Origin: Candidatus Accumulibacter cognatus
Lineage (GTDB): Bacteria > Pseudomonadota > Gammaproteobacteria > Burkholderiales > Rhodocyclaceae
Length of the DNA: 64,000 bases
Assembly: GCA_013414765.1 (NCBI GenBank)
Contig: CP058708.1
Location: forward strand, 2,971,553 to 3,035,552
Reading direction: 5' to 3'
Shown: piece after piece, positions 1 through 8,784 of the stretch
Layout of the letters: each line of letters opens with the position of its first letter
Position numbering within the stretch: position 1 is the stretch's first letter
Made by a program: the position numbers and the translations under genes
The notes under the pieces: model-generated
Databases searched by the model: none
The model's input: only the letters and a program-made list of their open reading frames with translations
What the model was told of the DNA's origin: nothing

Positions 1-236
1 TCGACGTCGGCGCACTCGGCACCCGACAGGTCTTTGCCGGCATCAAGACCGCCTACGACCCGGCAAAGCTTGTCGGCCGGCTGACCATGATGGTGGCCAA
101 CCTGGCGCCGCGCAAGATGAAGTTCGGCCTTTCGGAAGGGATGGTGCTGGCCGCCTCCGACCCGGATGGCCAGATGCCGGGCATCTTTCTGCTCTCGCCG
201 GATGCCGGTGCTGAGCCCGGCATGCGCGTCAAGTAG
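1..236 (+). CDS. metG: Methionyl-tRNA synthetase, C-terminal end (partial)
   Basis: Only the last 77 codons are present, read from base 3; the gene starts outside the window. The segment matches the C-terminal tRNA-binding (Trbp111/EMAP-like) OB-fold appended to many bacterial MetRS proteins. Recognisable pieces are [35 protein letters not shown] and a final [12 protein letters not shown]. In the full enzyme this domain dimerises and adds nonspecific tRNA affinity to the aminoacylation core. A stand-alone Trbp111-like protein cannot be excluded because the catalytic part is not visible, but the sequence ends as MetG does. Confidence 0.85.
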   Translation, partial: DVGALGTRQVFAGIKTAYDPAKLVGRLTMMVANLAPRKMKFGLSEGMVLAASDPDGQMPGIFLLSPDAGAEPGMRVK

Positions 237-324
237 TCCGGAAGGAATGGACCGCCGGCGGCCTCTGAGCTCAGTTCGGAGGCCATCGTGAGAACTCCAG
301 CCGTGAAATAATGCCCAAGCAACG

Positions 325-347
325 CTGCCGCTGATGGTCAACGGCAG
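325..347 (+). terminator. Possible hairpin terminator after metG
   Basis: CTGCCG and CGGCAG pair around an 11-base loop, followed by the pyrimidine-rich TCTCTTC rather than a true T-run. It lies between the metG stop and tpx, so it could end metG transcription. The stem is short; weak call. Confidence 0.22.
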
Positions 348-386
348 TCTCTTCAATTCACACCCCATCAGGAATCAGGAATCCAC

Positions 387-890
387 ATGACAAACACAGT
401 GACACTCGGCGGCAGGCCGTTTCAGGTCAATGGCAATTTTCCACAAAAGGGCGAGGTGGCAGCGGCGTTTACGCTGGTCGGCAAGGATCTGGCCGATGTG
501 TCGCTAAGCAGTTTTGCCGGCCAGCGCAAGATTCTCAACATCTTTCCGAGCATCGACACACCGACTTGTGCGACCTCGGTACGCAAGTTCAACGAAAGGG
601 CCAGCGCACTGAGCAATACGGTCGTACTCTGCATTTCCGCCGACCTGCCCTTCGCACAGAGCCGTTTTTGCGGTGCCGAAGGTCTGGACAAGGTGTTGAC
701 GTTGTCCTGCATGCGCGGTCGTGATTTTCTCGAAGCCTACGGCGTGGCCTTGAGCAATGGACCGCTGGCGGGGCTGGCGGCGCGCGCGGTGGTGGTCCTC
801 GATGCCGATGACCGCGTACTGCACTGCCAGTTGGTTGCCGAGATCAAGGACGAGCCTGACTACGAGGCCGCATTGCAGGCGCTGGCCTGA
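387..890 (+). CDS. tpx: Thiol peroxidase (Tpx)
   Basis: This 167-residue protein has the length of Tpx peroxiredoxins, which reduce H2O2 and alkyl hydroperoxides with thioredoxin as electron donor. The peroxidatic cysteine is Cys61 in the motif [13 protein letters not shown] and the resolving cysteine is Cys95 in SRFCGAEG, the same numbers as in E. coli Tpx. Asp-Leu-Pro-Phe-Ala-Gln (86-91) matches the family too. The ATG follows AGGAATCC, a modest ribosome site. The IclR-type gene follows 16 bases later on the same strand, so the two may be co-transcribed. Confidence 0.95.
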   Translation: MTNTVTLGGRPFQVNGNFPQKGEVAAAFTLVGKDLADVSLSSFAGQRKILNIFPSIDTPTCATSVRKFNERASALSNTVVLCISADLPFAQSRFCGAEGLDKVLTLSCMRGRDFLEAYGVALSNGPLAGLAARAVVVLDADDRVLHCQLVAEIKDEPDYEAALQALA

Positions 891-906
891 TCTCCGAAAG
901 GAAACG

Positions 907-1731
907 ATGTCCGAAACCAGTAGCGCTGAACCAGCCAAACAACGACAAGGCATCCAGTCGATTGAAGTCGGTACGCGCCTGCTGCGGGCACTGGCAGCCG
1001 GCCGGCGGGCAATGATGCTGCGTGATATTGCCCGAAACGCCGGCATGCCAGCCGCCAAGGCACACCGCTACCTGGTGAGCTTCATGCGCATGGGCCTTGT
1101 CGAACAGGATGCGAATACCGGCCGCTACGATCTCGGCGGGTTTGCGCTCGAACTTGGGCTCGCGAGTCTGGCCCGGCTCGATCCCGTGCGTCTGGCAGGG
1201 CCGGTGCTTGACGACCTCTGCGAGCGTAGTGGCGAAACAGTGGCACTCGCCATGTGGGGCAATCACGGCGCAACCTGTGTACGCTGGGTCGAAGCCGGCG
1301 GTCCGGTCACCATTACCCTGCGAACCGGCGTCGTGCTTCCGCTCACTTCGTCAGCGACTGGTCTGGCTTTCTCGGCTTTCTATCGCTCGCCGTATCTCAA
1401 AAAGATGCTTGACGCTGAGGTGCGGGCAACTGCCGAGGCAAGGAATGCGCAGCCGGAGGCGGTACTCGCCGCGCTCATGGCGCAACTCGACGAGATCCGC
1501 GGCCACGGCATCTCGCGCGCTTCGGGCAGTGTCACCCCGGGAATCAATGGCTTCAGCGCTCCGGTCTTCGATCACAGCGGCCGCATGGTCGCCGCGATCA
1601 CTTCGCTGGGCATCATCGGGAACTTCGACATCGACTGGGAAAGCCCGATCGCACAGAGTACGCGCGAGGCGGCAGCGACGCTTTCCCGGCGGCTCGGTCA
1701 CGGCAGCGTCGATGCTGACAGCATGGCGTGA
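907..1731 (+). CDS. IclR-family transcriptional regulator
   Basis: The 274-residue protein has an N-terminal winged helix-turn-helix (about residues 17-80: IEVGTRLLRALAAG, LRDIARNAGMPAAKAHRYL) and a C-terminal IclR effector-binding domain ending in a GISRASGSVTPGINGFSAPVFD-like segment. I start at 907 because GAAAGGAAACG directly precedes that ATG; an upstream in-frame start would lie inside tpx. IclR proteins usually control catabolic operons, often by repression relieved by an aromatic or short-chain acid. The ligand and target cannot be read here; the only same-strand neighbour is tpx. Confidence 0.9.
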   Translation: MSETSSAEPAKQRQGIQSIEVGTRLLRALAAGRRAMMLRDIARNAGMPAAKAHRYLVSFMRMGLVEQDANTGRYDLGGFALELGLASLARLDPVRLAGPVLDDLCERSGETVALAMWGNHGATCVRWVEAGGPVTITLRTGVVLPLTSSATGLAFSAFYRSPYLKKMLDAEVRATAEARNAQPEAVLAALMAQLDEIRGHGISRASGSVTPGINGFSAPVFDHSGRMVAAITSLGIIGNFDIDWESPIAQSTREAAATLSRRLGHGSVDADSMA

Positions 1732-2015
1732 ATGCCGGCCCGCCTGCGCGGCCTGTTGCATCGCACCCTCGATCACAACCGCGATGCCAGGCCACCCCAA
1801 CGGTAAACCGGCCGGCGAACACTGCGCGAATCTGACCGAAGACTGGCGCTGTGGTTTGTGGGGCCGCCCCGAGCGGCCGTCATGCTGCTCCGGACTGCAG
1901 CCCTCCGTCGAAATGTGCGGAGACCATCGACAACAGGCGATCGCCTGGCTAGCCGCACTGGAACAGGCAACCCGACCCTAGGTGCTAGAATGCCGCTTTT
2001 TGTCGAAAGCCCTCT

Positions 2016-2837
2016 GTGGACCTGTTGCTCCTGCTGAAAGCGCTGATTCTCGGTCTTGTCGAAGGCCTCACCGAGTTCCTGCCGGTATCATCGACCGGCC
2101 ACCTGATCCTCGCTGGCGACCTGCTCGACTTCAACGATGAGCGCGGCAAGCTATTCGAGATCGTCATCCAGTCCGGCGCGATCCTGGCGGTGTGCTGGGA
2201 GTATCGCGCGAAGCTCTCGCAGGTCCTGCTCGGACTGGCCAGCGAACGTGCCGCGCAGCGTTTTGCACTCAATCTTCTGGTGGCCTTCCTGCCGCTGGCG
2301 ATCATCGGCCTGCTGTTCGGTAAGACGATCAAGGCGCATCTGTTCAACGCGCCGGTGGTGGCGCTAGCCTTCATTGCGGGCGGTTTCCTCATTCTCTGGG
2401 CCGAGCGGCGCGAACATCGCATTCGCGTCGAATCGGTCGATGATCTGTCGCTGACCGACGCTTTCAAGCTCGGCTGCGCACAGGCATTGGCATTGATCCC
2501 CGGCACCTCGCGATCAGGAGCGACGATCATCGGTGGCCTGTTCTTCGGCCTGTCGCGCCGTGCAGCTACCGAGTTTTCGTTTTTCCTGGCGATTCCGACG
2601 CTGATCATCGCCACCCTCTACCAGCTCTACAGGGAACGCGCACTACTCTCCTTCGACGACCTGGGAATGTGGGTCGTCGGTTTTCTGGCCGCCTTCATCT
2701 CGGCGTTCTGGGCAGTGCGCGGGCTGCTTCGCTACATCAGTACGCACGACTTTTCGATTTTCGCCTGGTACCGCATTGTATTCGGCATCGTCGTGCTGCT
2801 CACCTGGCATTACAACTGGGTTTCCTGGACCTACTGA
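2016..2837 (+). CDS. uppP: Undecaprenyl-diphosphatase
   Basis: This 273-residue integral membrane enzyme (BacA/UppP) dephosphorylates undecaprenyl pyrophosphate to recycle the lipid carrier for peptidoglycan and surface polysaccharide synthesis. Both family signatures are present: [15 protein letters not shown] near residue 17 and [10 protein letters not shown] near residue 160. About eight hydrophobic segments fit the polytopic fold. Translation starts at a GTG giving [17 protein letters not shown], the standard N-terminus. The next gene begins two bases after the stop, implying co-transcription. A TGCTAGAAT box at about 1982-1990 could be an extended -10, but no good -35 accompanies it. Confidence 0.95.
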   Translation: MDLLLLLKALILGLVEGLTEFLPVSSTGHLILAGDLLDFNDERGKLFEIVIQSGAILAVCWEYRAKLSQVLLGLASERAAQRFALNLLVAFLPLAIIGLLFGKTIKAHLFNAPVVALAFIAGGFLILWAERREHRIRVESVDDLSLTDAFKLGCAQALALIPGTSRSGATIIGGLFFGLSRRAATEFSFFLAIPTLIIATLYQLYRERALLSFDDLGMWVVGFLAAFISAFWAVRGLLRYISTHDFSIFAWYRIVFGIVVLLTWHYNWVSWTY

Positions 2838-2838
2838 A

Positions 2839-3411
2839 GTGACGACTCCAAACATTCTTTATCTGCATGGCTTCTGCTCGTCGCCAGCGTCCTGGAAGGC
2901 CAGGTTGCTCGGTGAACGCTTGGCTGAGATCGGTTTTGGTGACCGTTTCCAGTGCCCTCAGTTGTCGCCGGTGCCGCTGACGGCGATTGCCAGGGTCGAG
3001 GCGCTGTTGGCCGGCAACGACGGTCCAACGACGCTCGTCGGCAGTTCGCTGGGGGGCTTCTATGCCAGCTGGCTGGCCGAAAAGCACGACTTGCGCGCAG
3101 TCCTGATCAACCCGGCAGTCATGGCACCGATGCTGCTCGACGGGATGGTCGGCACGCATCGCAACTTCCATACCGGCGAGACCTTCGAGTTTACGTTGGC
3201 GCACGTCGACCAACTGCGCGCGCTCGACACACCGATCGTAACGGCTGCGCGCTATCTATTGCTGATCGAAACCGGAGATGAGGTGCTCGACTACCGTCAG
3301 GCTGTCGCGCGCTACGCCGGCTGTCGCCAGATGGTTCTTGCCGGGGGCGATCACAGCTTTACACGCTTCCCTGATCTTGTACCGCAAATCATTGAATTCT
3401 GTAGGCTATAA
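2839..3411 (+). CDS. YqiA/YcfP-family alpha/beta-hydrolase fold esterase
   Basis: The 190-residue protein starts at a GTG almost abutting the uppP stop. Family marks are ILYLHGFCSSPASWKA (oxyanion loop), the nucleophile elbow VGSSLGGFYA (Ser at about 72), the acid region ETGDEVLDY and the histidine in GGDHSFTRFP. YqiA-type proteins are small cytoplasmic esterases, usually near cell-envelope or DNA topology genes; the natural substrate is poorly known. Starts further upstream in this frame would lie within uppP and are not needed. The RNB nuclease gene begins eight bases downstream. Confidence 0.88.
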   Translation: MTTPNILYLHGFCSSPASWKARLLGERLAEIGFGDRFQCPQLSPVPLTAIARVEALLAGNDGPTTLVGSSLGGFYASWLAEKHDLRAVLINPAVMAPMLLDGMVGTHRNFHTGETFEFTLAHVDQLRALDTPIVTAARYLLLIETGDEVLDYRQAVARYAGCRQMVLAGGDHSFTRFPDLVPQIIEFCRL

Positions 3412-3412
3412 T
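3407..3412 (+). promoter_or_regulatory. Possible -10 box just upstream of the RNB nuclease start
   Basis: A perfect TATAAT overlaps the stop codon of the preceding gene and lies seven bases before the ATG at 3420. If it is used, the message would be leaderless or nearly so. No convincing -35 is found at 16-18 bases upstream. Confidence 0.25.
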
Positions 3413-3419
3413 CGCTGCA

Positions 3420-5342
3420 ATGCATGTTCTATTCGAAGAAGAGGGGGCTTTCAAGGCAGCCACCATCGTGACCGACAACGAGACCTCGTTGCAGGTCGAA
3501 ACGGCCTCGGGCAAGCGCAGCAAAATCAAGTCGGCAAACGTCCTGTTGCGCTACAGCGAACCGGCAGCGACGGGACTGCTCGATCAGGCGGAAGCACTGG
3601 CTGCCGATATCGAGCCCGAATTTCTATGGGAGTGTGTCGGTGACGGCGAGTTTTCTTTTTCTGATTTTGCCAACGAGTACTTCGGTCACATCGCCACGGC
3701 GCTTGAAGCCACTGCGCTCCTTCTGGCCCTGCATGCGGCGCCGATCTATTTTCATCGCAAGGGCAAAGGTCGTTTCCGCAAGGCACCGACCGAGATTCTC
3801 CAGGCCGCCCTTGCCGGCCTCGAAAGGAAACGCCAGCAAGCCCTGACCATCGAGCGCATGGTTGGAGAACTCAAGGCCTTCTCCTTGCCCCCCGAGTTTC
3901 TGCCCATCCTCAACCAATTGCTCTACAAGCCTGACCGCAACCGCAACGAGACCAAGGCACTCGAAGCAGCGTGTAGTGAAACGGGTTTGTCGGCAGTACA
4001 GTTGCTCGAAAAGTGTGGCGGCATCCGCTCGGCACACGACTATCACCTGAAGCATTTCCTGCTTGAACAGTTCCCGCACGGTACGGCTTTCCCGGTGACG
4101 GCGGCACCGGCACTACCGGTCGGTCTACCGCGTGCCGATGTGCAGGCCTTTTCGATCGACGACGCGACAACGACCGAAATCGACGACGCGTTTTCCCTGC
4201 AGACACTGCCTGGCCTGGGCTGGCGGGTCGGAATCCACATTGCAGCACCGTCGCTGGGTATCGCACCGGGGTCGCCACTGGACCACATCGCGCGCGCCAG
4301 GCTGTCGACGGTCTACCTGCCGGGCAGCAAGATCACCATGCTGCCGGATACGGTACTGGATTCCTTCACCCTTTCGAGTGGCCGCGACTGCCCCGCCATT
4401 TCGCTGTATCTCACGGTCAGCCCCGAGTTCGAGATTACGGCCCACGAGTCGCGCATCGAAATCGTTCCTGTGGTCGCCAACCTACGCCACCACGACATCG
4501 AACCGCTGTTCAACGAGCAGACGATTGCCGATGGTCTGCCCGAGTTTCCCTTCCATGATCAACTGCTGACCCTCTGGCACCTCGCCAACGCCTGCGAAGG
4601 CCGACGCGGCAAGCCTTCGGCGGTGCAAGGCCATTTTGACTACAACTTCCGGGTCGACGGCGATCTCGGAGATGCCGAGGCCTGCCGAATCGAGATTTCC
4701 GCACGCAAGCGTGGCAGCCCGCTCGACAAATTGGTCGCCGAGTTGATGATTGTTGCCAACAGCACCTGGGGCGGGCTGCTGGCAGCACGGGGCGTGCCCG
4801 CAATCTATCGCGTACAGACCGGCGGCAAGGTGCGCATGAGCACTTCGCCGCAGCCGCACGAGGGCCTCGGGGTAAAACAGTACGCCTGGTCGTCGTCGCC
4901 GCTGCGTCGTTATGTCGACCTGATCAACCAGTGGCAGTTGATTGCCAGCCTGCGGGGAGAGACACCACCGTTCGCGGCACGTTCCGACACCCTCTTCACC
5001 GCAATGCGCGATTTCGAGCTGACCTACAGCGCCTACGCCGAATTTCAGCGCAACATGGAACGGTACTGGTGCCTGCGCTGGCTGCGCCAACAAGGAATCG
5101 ACCGCATCGGGGCAACGATCGGCCGCGAGAATCTCGCCAGGCTTGACCATCTGCCGCTGGTACAGCGAGTACCCTCGGCACCGGAACTCAAACCCGGCCA
5201 GCGTATCCGACTGCGTATCGAGTCGGTCGACTATCTGACCCTGGCACTGGGCTGTCGCTATCTCGAAACCGTCGCCGTGGCAGGAGCCCGTATCGAGAAT
5301 GCCGCAGAGGAGGCTCCGGAGGTCCTGGAGGCGGTCGATTGA
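3420..5342 (+). CDS. RNB-domain ribonuclease (RNase II/R family)
   Basis: The 640-residue protein carries the RNB exoribonuclease core from about residue 235. The metal-binding cluster is AFSIDDATTTEIDDAFS, followed by a family-like LPDTVLDSFTLSSGRDCPAIS and RVQTGGKVRMSTSPQPH. The enzyme degrades single-stranded RNA 3' to 5'. The N-terminal 230 residues are not the usual two cold-shock domains of RNase R; this shorter architecture is common in betaproteobacterial RNB proteins. A short S1-like end (LKPGQRIRLRIESVDYLTLALGC) closes the protein. No Shine-Dalgarno is evident before the ATG. The tonB-type gene follows directly. Confidence 0.9.
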   Translation: MHVLFEEEGAFKAATIVTDNETSLQVETASGKRSKIKSANVLLRYSEPAATGLLDQAEALAADIEPEFLWECVGDGEFSFSDFANEYFGHIATALEATALLLALHAAPIYFHRKGKGRFRKAPTEILQAALAGLERKRQQALTIERMVGELKAFSLPPEFLPILNQLLYKPDRNRNETKALEAACSETGLSAVQLLEKCGGIRSAHDYHLKHFLLEQFPHGTAFPVTAAPALPVGLPRADVQAFSIDDATTTEIDDAFSLQTLPGLGWRVGIHIAAPSLGIAPGSPLDHIARARLSTVYLPGSKITMLPDTVLDSFTLSSGRDCPAISLYLTVSPEFEITAHESRIEIVPVVANLRHHDIEPLFNEQTIADGLPEFPFHDQLLTLWHLANACEGRRGKPSAVQGHFDYNFRVDGDLGDAEACRIEISARKRGSPLDKLVAELMIVANSTWGGLLAARGVPAIYRVQTGGKVRMSTSPQPHEGLGVKQYAWSSSPLRRYVDLINQWQLIASLRGETPPFAARSDTLFTAMRDFELTYSAYAEFQRNMERYWCLRWLRQQGIDRIGATIGRENLARLDHLPLVQRVPSAPELKPGQRIRLRIESVDYLTLALGCRYLETVAVAGARIENAAEEAPEVLEAVD

Positions 5343-5343
5343 G

Positions 5344-6234
5344 GTGAGCGCCGGATCGCGTGAAATGGTTGTACGCTGGTTGGCAACACATGCTCTGGGG
5401 CTGGCACTCGCGGCCTCGCTGCTTCTGCATGGTCTGCTGCTGTCGCTGCACTTTAGTTACCCGGATCCCTCGCGCGTTATCAAGGACCGCGCCTTCGACA
5501 TCATTCTGGTCAATAGCCGTTCAGCTCGCGCTCCTGCCGACGCGCAGGTGCAAGCGCAGGCCAATCTCGACCATGGCGGAAATACCGAGCAGGATCGCCG
5601 AGCCAGGACACCCTTGCCGGCTACCCCCAGACATCAGGTGGGTGACGACCTCGAACACTCGCAAAAGCGCGTCCAGGCCCTCGAAGCGCATCAGCAGCGA
5701 CTGGTGGCGCAAAGGGAGAGCAGGACCATGGTCGCTGCGAAAGCCGAGAAGGAGGCACAGCCCGATCCGGTGCACAATGTCAGCGGTCGCGACCTGGCGC
5801 AAAGCGCCTTGGCGATGGCACGTCTCGAAGGCGAGATCGCCAAGGAACTCGACGACTACAACAAGCGGCCACGCAAGAGATTCATCGGCGCCAGCGCAGT
5901 GGAGTACCGCGATGCACAATACCTTGATGAATGGCGGCGAAAGATCGAGCACGTCGGCACGCTCAATTACCCGGAAGCAGCGCGGGGCAAACTGTACGGC
6001 AACTTGGTCATGACGGTGACTCTCAGGAGCGACGGCACGGTCGCCGGAATCGAGATCAACCGTTCCTCAGGGCACCGTATTCTCGACGACGCAGCGCGGC
6101 GGATCGTTGCCATGGCCGCACCGTTCGCCGAATTCCCACCCGCCATCCGGCACGATACCGACATTCTGACGTTTACCCGAACCTTCAACTTCACTCAGCG
6201 TGACAGCCTGGAAACCAAGGCCGGCAAGCGATGA
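5344..6234 (+). CDS. TonB-family energy transducer
   Basis: The 296-residue protein has a short cytoplasmic start and one N-terminal membrane helix (about residues 13-32, ALGLALAASLLLHGLLLSL). A charged, Gln/Ala-rich periplasmic linker with predicted coiled-coil (about 90-170) follows, then a C-terminal TonB domain (about 205-290: LNYPEAARGKLYGNLVM, SDGTVAGIEINRSSGHRILDDAA). It should couple ExbB/ExbD proton-motive energy to an outer-membrane receptor. I chose GTG 5344, which sits after GGAGG and one base after the RNB stop; ATG 5365 is an alternative. No exbBD lies nearby. Confidence 0.85.
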   Translation: MSAGSREMVVRWLATHALGLALAASLLLHGLLLSLHFSYPDPSRVIKDRAFDIILVNSRSARAPADAQVQAQANLDHGGNTEQDRRARTPLPATPRHQVGDDLEHSQKRVQALEAHQQRLVAQRESRTMVAAKAEKEAQPDPVHNVSGRDLAQSALAMARLEGEIAKELDDYNKRPRKRFIGASAVEYRDAQYLDEWRRKIEHVGTLNYPEAARGKLYGNLVMTVTLRSDGTVAGIEINRSSGHRILDDAARRIVAMAAPFAEFPPAIRHDTDILTFTRTFNFTQRDSLETKAGKR

Positions 6235-6356
6235 GCACTGGTGACTACGTATTCGGCAAGCCGCTCGACCACTTCAAGCCCAAACCTCCTGCCTTCGCCA
6301 TGGGGAGGGGCATCATGCGACGCGCCGGGGCTACGAAGGTCGTCACAACCGGATGA
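6231..6356 (+). pseudogene. 41-codon ORF resembling the start of aroE (shikimate dehydrogenase remnant)
   Basis: ATG 6231 overlaps the tonB stop as ATGA, and the TGA at 6354 overlaps the mtgA start in the same way. The peptide begins MSTGDYVFGKPLDHFKPKPP. Its YVFGKPLDHFK stretch is close to the AroE N-terminal pattern Y-x-V-hydrophobic-G-N-P-[IL]-x-H-S-K-S-P. In several betaproteobacteria aroE sits next to mtgA, so a large internal deletion that kept the translational overlaps is the simplest reading. The rest of the peptide does not look like AroE. A genuine small coupling gene, or an assembly deletion, are alternatives. Confidence 0.5.
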
Positions 6357-7048
6357 GTTTCGTGTTGCTGTGGGCCAAGCGGCTGCTTCTCGGCTGCTTC
6401 GCGCTGCTGCTGCTCTACCAGTTCTGGCTATTTGGATGGGTCCTGTGGTGGAACTGGGTCAACCCGGACACCACTCGTTTCATGAACATTCGCCTTGAGG
6501 AGTCGCAAGTCAAGGATCCACAGGCGCAACTAAAAAAGCAGTGGGTCGGCTACGAGCGCATCTCGATCAATCTCAAACGTGCGATCATCGCGGCCGAGGA
6601 CGCCAAGTTTGTCGACCATGAGGGCTTCGACTGGGAAGGCATCCAGCACGCCATCGAAAGGAATCAACAAAAGGGACGTGTCGTCGCCGGTGGATCGACG
6701 ATCTCGCAGCAACTCGCGAAGAACCTCTTTCTGACACCCGCCAAGACCCCGTGGCGAAAGGCTGAAGAGGCAGTCATCACGCTGATGTTAGAATCCGTAT
6801 GGAGCAAGCAACGGATCCTCGAGGTTTATCTCAACGTCATCGAGTGGGGCAACGGTGTTTTCGGAGCCGACGCCGCCGCGCGTCATTACTATGGCGTTTC
6901 CGCCTCGCAGCTTTCACCCGAGCAAGCTGCGAGGCTGGCCGGAATGGTCCCCAGCCCGCGCTTTTACGACCGTAACCGCAACGCACCGGGATTGGCCAGA
7001 AAAACCGCCATCATCCTGGCGCGCATGCGCTCTGCGGATCCACCCTGA
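6353..7048 (+). CDS. mtgA: Monofunctional biosynthetic peptidoglycan transglycosylase
   Basis: The 231-residue protein has an N-terminal membrane anchor (about residues 6-30, rich in Leu/Trp) followed by a GT51 glycosyltransferase domain. Motifs in order are IIAAEDAKFVDHEGFDW (catalytic Glu), GGSTISQQLAKNLFL, KAEEAVITLMLE and ILEVYLNVIEWGNGVFG. It polymerises lipid II into glycan strands on the periplasmic face, without a transpeptidase domain. The ATG overlaps the stop of the small aroE-like ORF. The length equals typical MtgA. Confidence 0.96.
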   Translation: MSFVLLWAKRLLLGCFALLLLYQFWLFGWVLWWNWVNPDTTRFMNIRLEESQVKDPQAQLKKQWVGYERISINLKRAIIAAEDAKFVDHEGFDWEGIQHAIERNQQKGRVVAGGSTISQQLAKNLFLTPAKTPWRKAEEAVITLMLESVWSKQRILEVYLNVIEWGNGVFGADAAARHYYGVSASQLSPEQAARLAGMVPSPRFYDRNRNAPGLARKTAIILARMRSADPP

Positions 7049-7080
7049 CATCGGTGAAGCATAAGAGAGTGTTGACCATC

Positions 7081-8664
7081 ATGAACGATTCAAGCGGCCG
7101 CGACTTCCCCGACGCGGAGACGGGAGAGCGGCTGATCGACGACCAGCAGTTTCGCGAGCTGATCCGCGCACGCTGCCGGCCACTGCTGGAACTCGTCCGC
7201 GGCCTGACTGCAGGGGGGGTCGGCGAGCTCGCTCTGACGCGGCTGCTGAGTGGTCGGCTACTACTCGAATCGAGCCAGATGGAAGAGCTGCTCGACGAAT
7301 ACGGAGCTTCCCAGAACCGCCGCTGGAGCCGCTTGCGGGCCCTGGTCGCGGCGCTGCGCAACTTCGCACGCATCGGACGGACCCTGGCGCATGTGCAGCG
7401 TCGCCTGCCGACCTACCGCCTGCTGGCGGTGGACGCCGATTTCCATGCGGCGACGGGCGAACGCCTGTGCCTGGTGGGCAGCGTTGTCAGCGCGGTGGCC
7501 ACCAGTCTGCTGGAGGAAGCGCGGTTGCTCGGTGTCGCGATCGCCGACATCGTTCCGACTCCGGAGGATTTTGCCGAACAATTGCCGCCTGGTCGCCTGG
7601 CTCGCAATCGCGACGACCGCATCACCACCGACGCGAGCATCACCGTCACCTACCTGGCAACGGAGTTCCTCAATCTGGCGGCGGAAAGCGAGCTGTTGCG
7701 CACTTCGGCCCGCGTGCCGCCGCAGGACTATGCGCATTGCTTCCCGGATCCGGTCAGCGAGGAACGTCTGCGCCAGCTCAGCTTCCGTTTCCACAATCTG
7801 CAGTCACTCTACGATACCCATGTTTCCAGAACCTGGGTCGAGACCTCGGACCCGGAGCTGTCGATCCTGCGCGGCCACGCCAGCGTCATCTATCATCTTC
7901 TCAAGATCGCCACTGACCTGGCCCACTACTACGAGCGGCACGTCAGCCCGCAGACCGGCGATGGTCTGCTGTGCGAACGGCCGGTGGTCGATACCGACGC
8001 CATCATGGCCACCCTTTTCGCCTACGCCATGGCTTTCTCGAGCGATGTTCTGGACGGCGGCCAGCGCCTCAGCCAGAACATCCTGCGCCGCTACGCCGAG
8101 CCGGGGCGGCTGGAGGTTCCGGTGCCCAGCTACCGGGGCTTCCACGTGCGGCCATCGAATCTGGTGGCGCGCATCGTCGCGCATTACGGCAGCGAGGTGC
8201 AGATGGATCTGGACGGCAAGCTCTTCGACGCCGGCTCGCCGCTCGATCTCTTCCGCGCCAACGAAACCATCAATGCTCGCAAGCGGCGCTGGCTGGCGGC
8301 GGAAATCGCACGCGTTCATCCCGACCAGGATGGTGTACTGGAGCCCTCGGCGATCGCTGCCGCCGTGCTGGCCATCGTGCATCGGCTGTCCGGCGAAGGC
8401 AAGGTGATTCTCTACCGCCAGCCGCTGGAGATCTCTGACGAAATCGGTCGCCGTGAGGGTGGTGTCCTCGAAAACACCGTTGCCGAGATCGCACGCCTGC
8501 AGGCCACGGGACAACTCGACATCCGCACCGACCTGACCGTTACCTTCATCGGCGACAAGCGCGTCCTGGCCGATGTGGACGTCCTGGCCAGGGTTGGCTA
8601 CGGTGAGGATGGTTTCGGCAACAACGTGGTGCTGCCAAAGGAACTGTCGTATCTGCGGCGCTGA
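7081..8664 (+). CDS. Uncharacterised protein with embedded HPr-like domain
   Basis: I take ATG 7081 (527 residues); GTG 7054 is the upstream alternative. Most of the protein is not recognisable and looks soluble and helical. Residues about 345-400 resemble the phosphocarrier HPr: YRGFHVRPSNLVARIVAHYG has the G-[FL]-H-x-R-P signature, placing His355 where HPr is phosphorylated. It continues SEVQMDLDGKLFDAGSPLDL, corresponding to the HPr strand and regulatory-site helix. Whether it is phosphorylated by a PTS enzyme I, or is a receiver-like degenerate domain, cannot be told. It follows mtgA by 32 bases and may be in its transcript. Confidence 0.75.
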   Translation: MNDSSGRDFPDAETGERLIDDQQFRELIRARCRPLLELVRGLTAGGVGELALTRLLSGRLLLESSQMEELLDEYGASQNRRWSRLRALVAALRNFARIGRTLAHVQRRLPTYRLLAVDADFHAATGERLCLVGSVVSAVATSLLEEARLLGVAIADIVPTPEDFAEQLPPGRLARNRDDRITTDASITVTYLATEFLNLAAESELLRTSARVPPQDYAHCFPDPVSEERLRQLSFRFHNLQSLYDTHVSRTWVETSDPELSILRGHASVIYHLLKIATDLAHYYERHVSPQTGDGLLCERPVVDTDAIMATLFAYAMAFSSDVLDGGQRLSQNILRRYAEPGRLEVPVPSYRGFHVRPSNLVARIVAHYGSEVQMDLDGKLFDAGSPLDLFRANETINARKRRWLAAEIARVHPDQDGVLEPSAIAAAVLAIVHRLSGEGKVILYRQPLEISDEIGRREGGVLENTVAEIARLQATGQLDIRTDLTVTFIGDKRVLADVDVLARVGYGEDGFGNNVVLPKELSYLRR

Positions 8665-8784
8665 AGGGGTCAGGCCAGCCAGTTGACCGAGAACCCACGG
8701 AAGTCGCCTGCCGGCCCGCACGGTGGATTGCCCGGCTGGTAAGGGGCCCGTGCCGACCCCTGCCATGAAGAACTTGCTCCCGCC

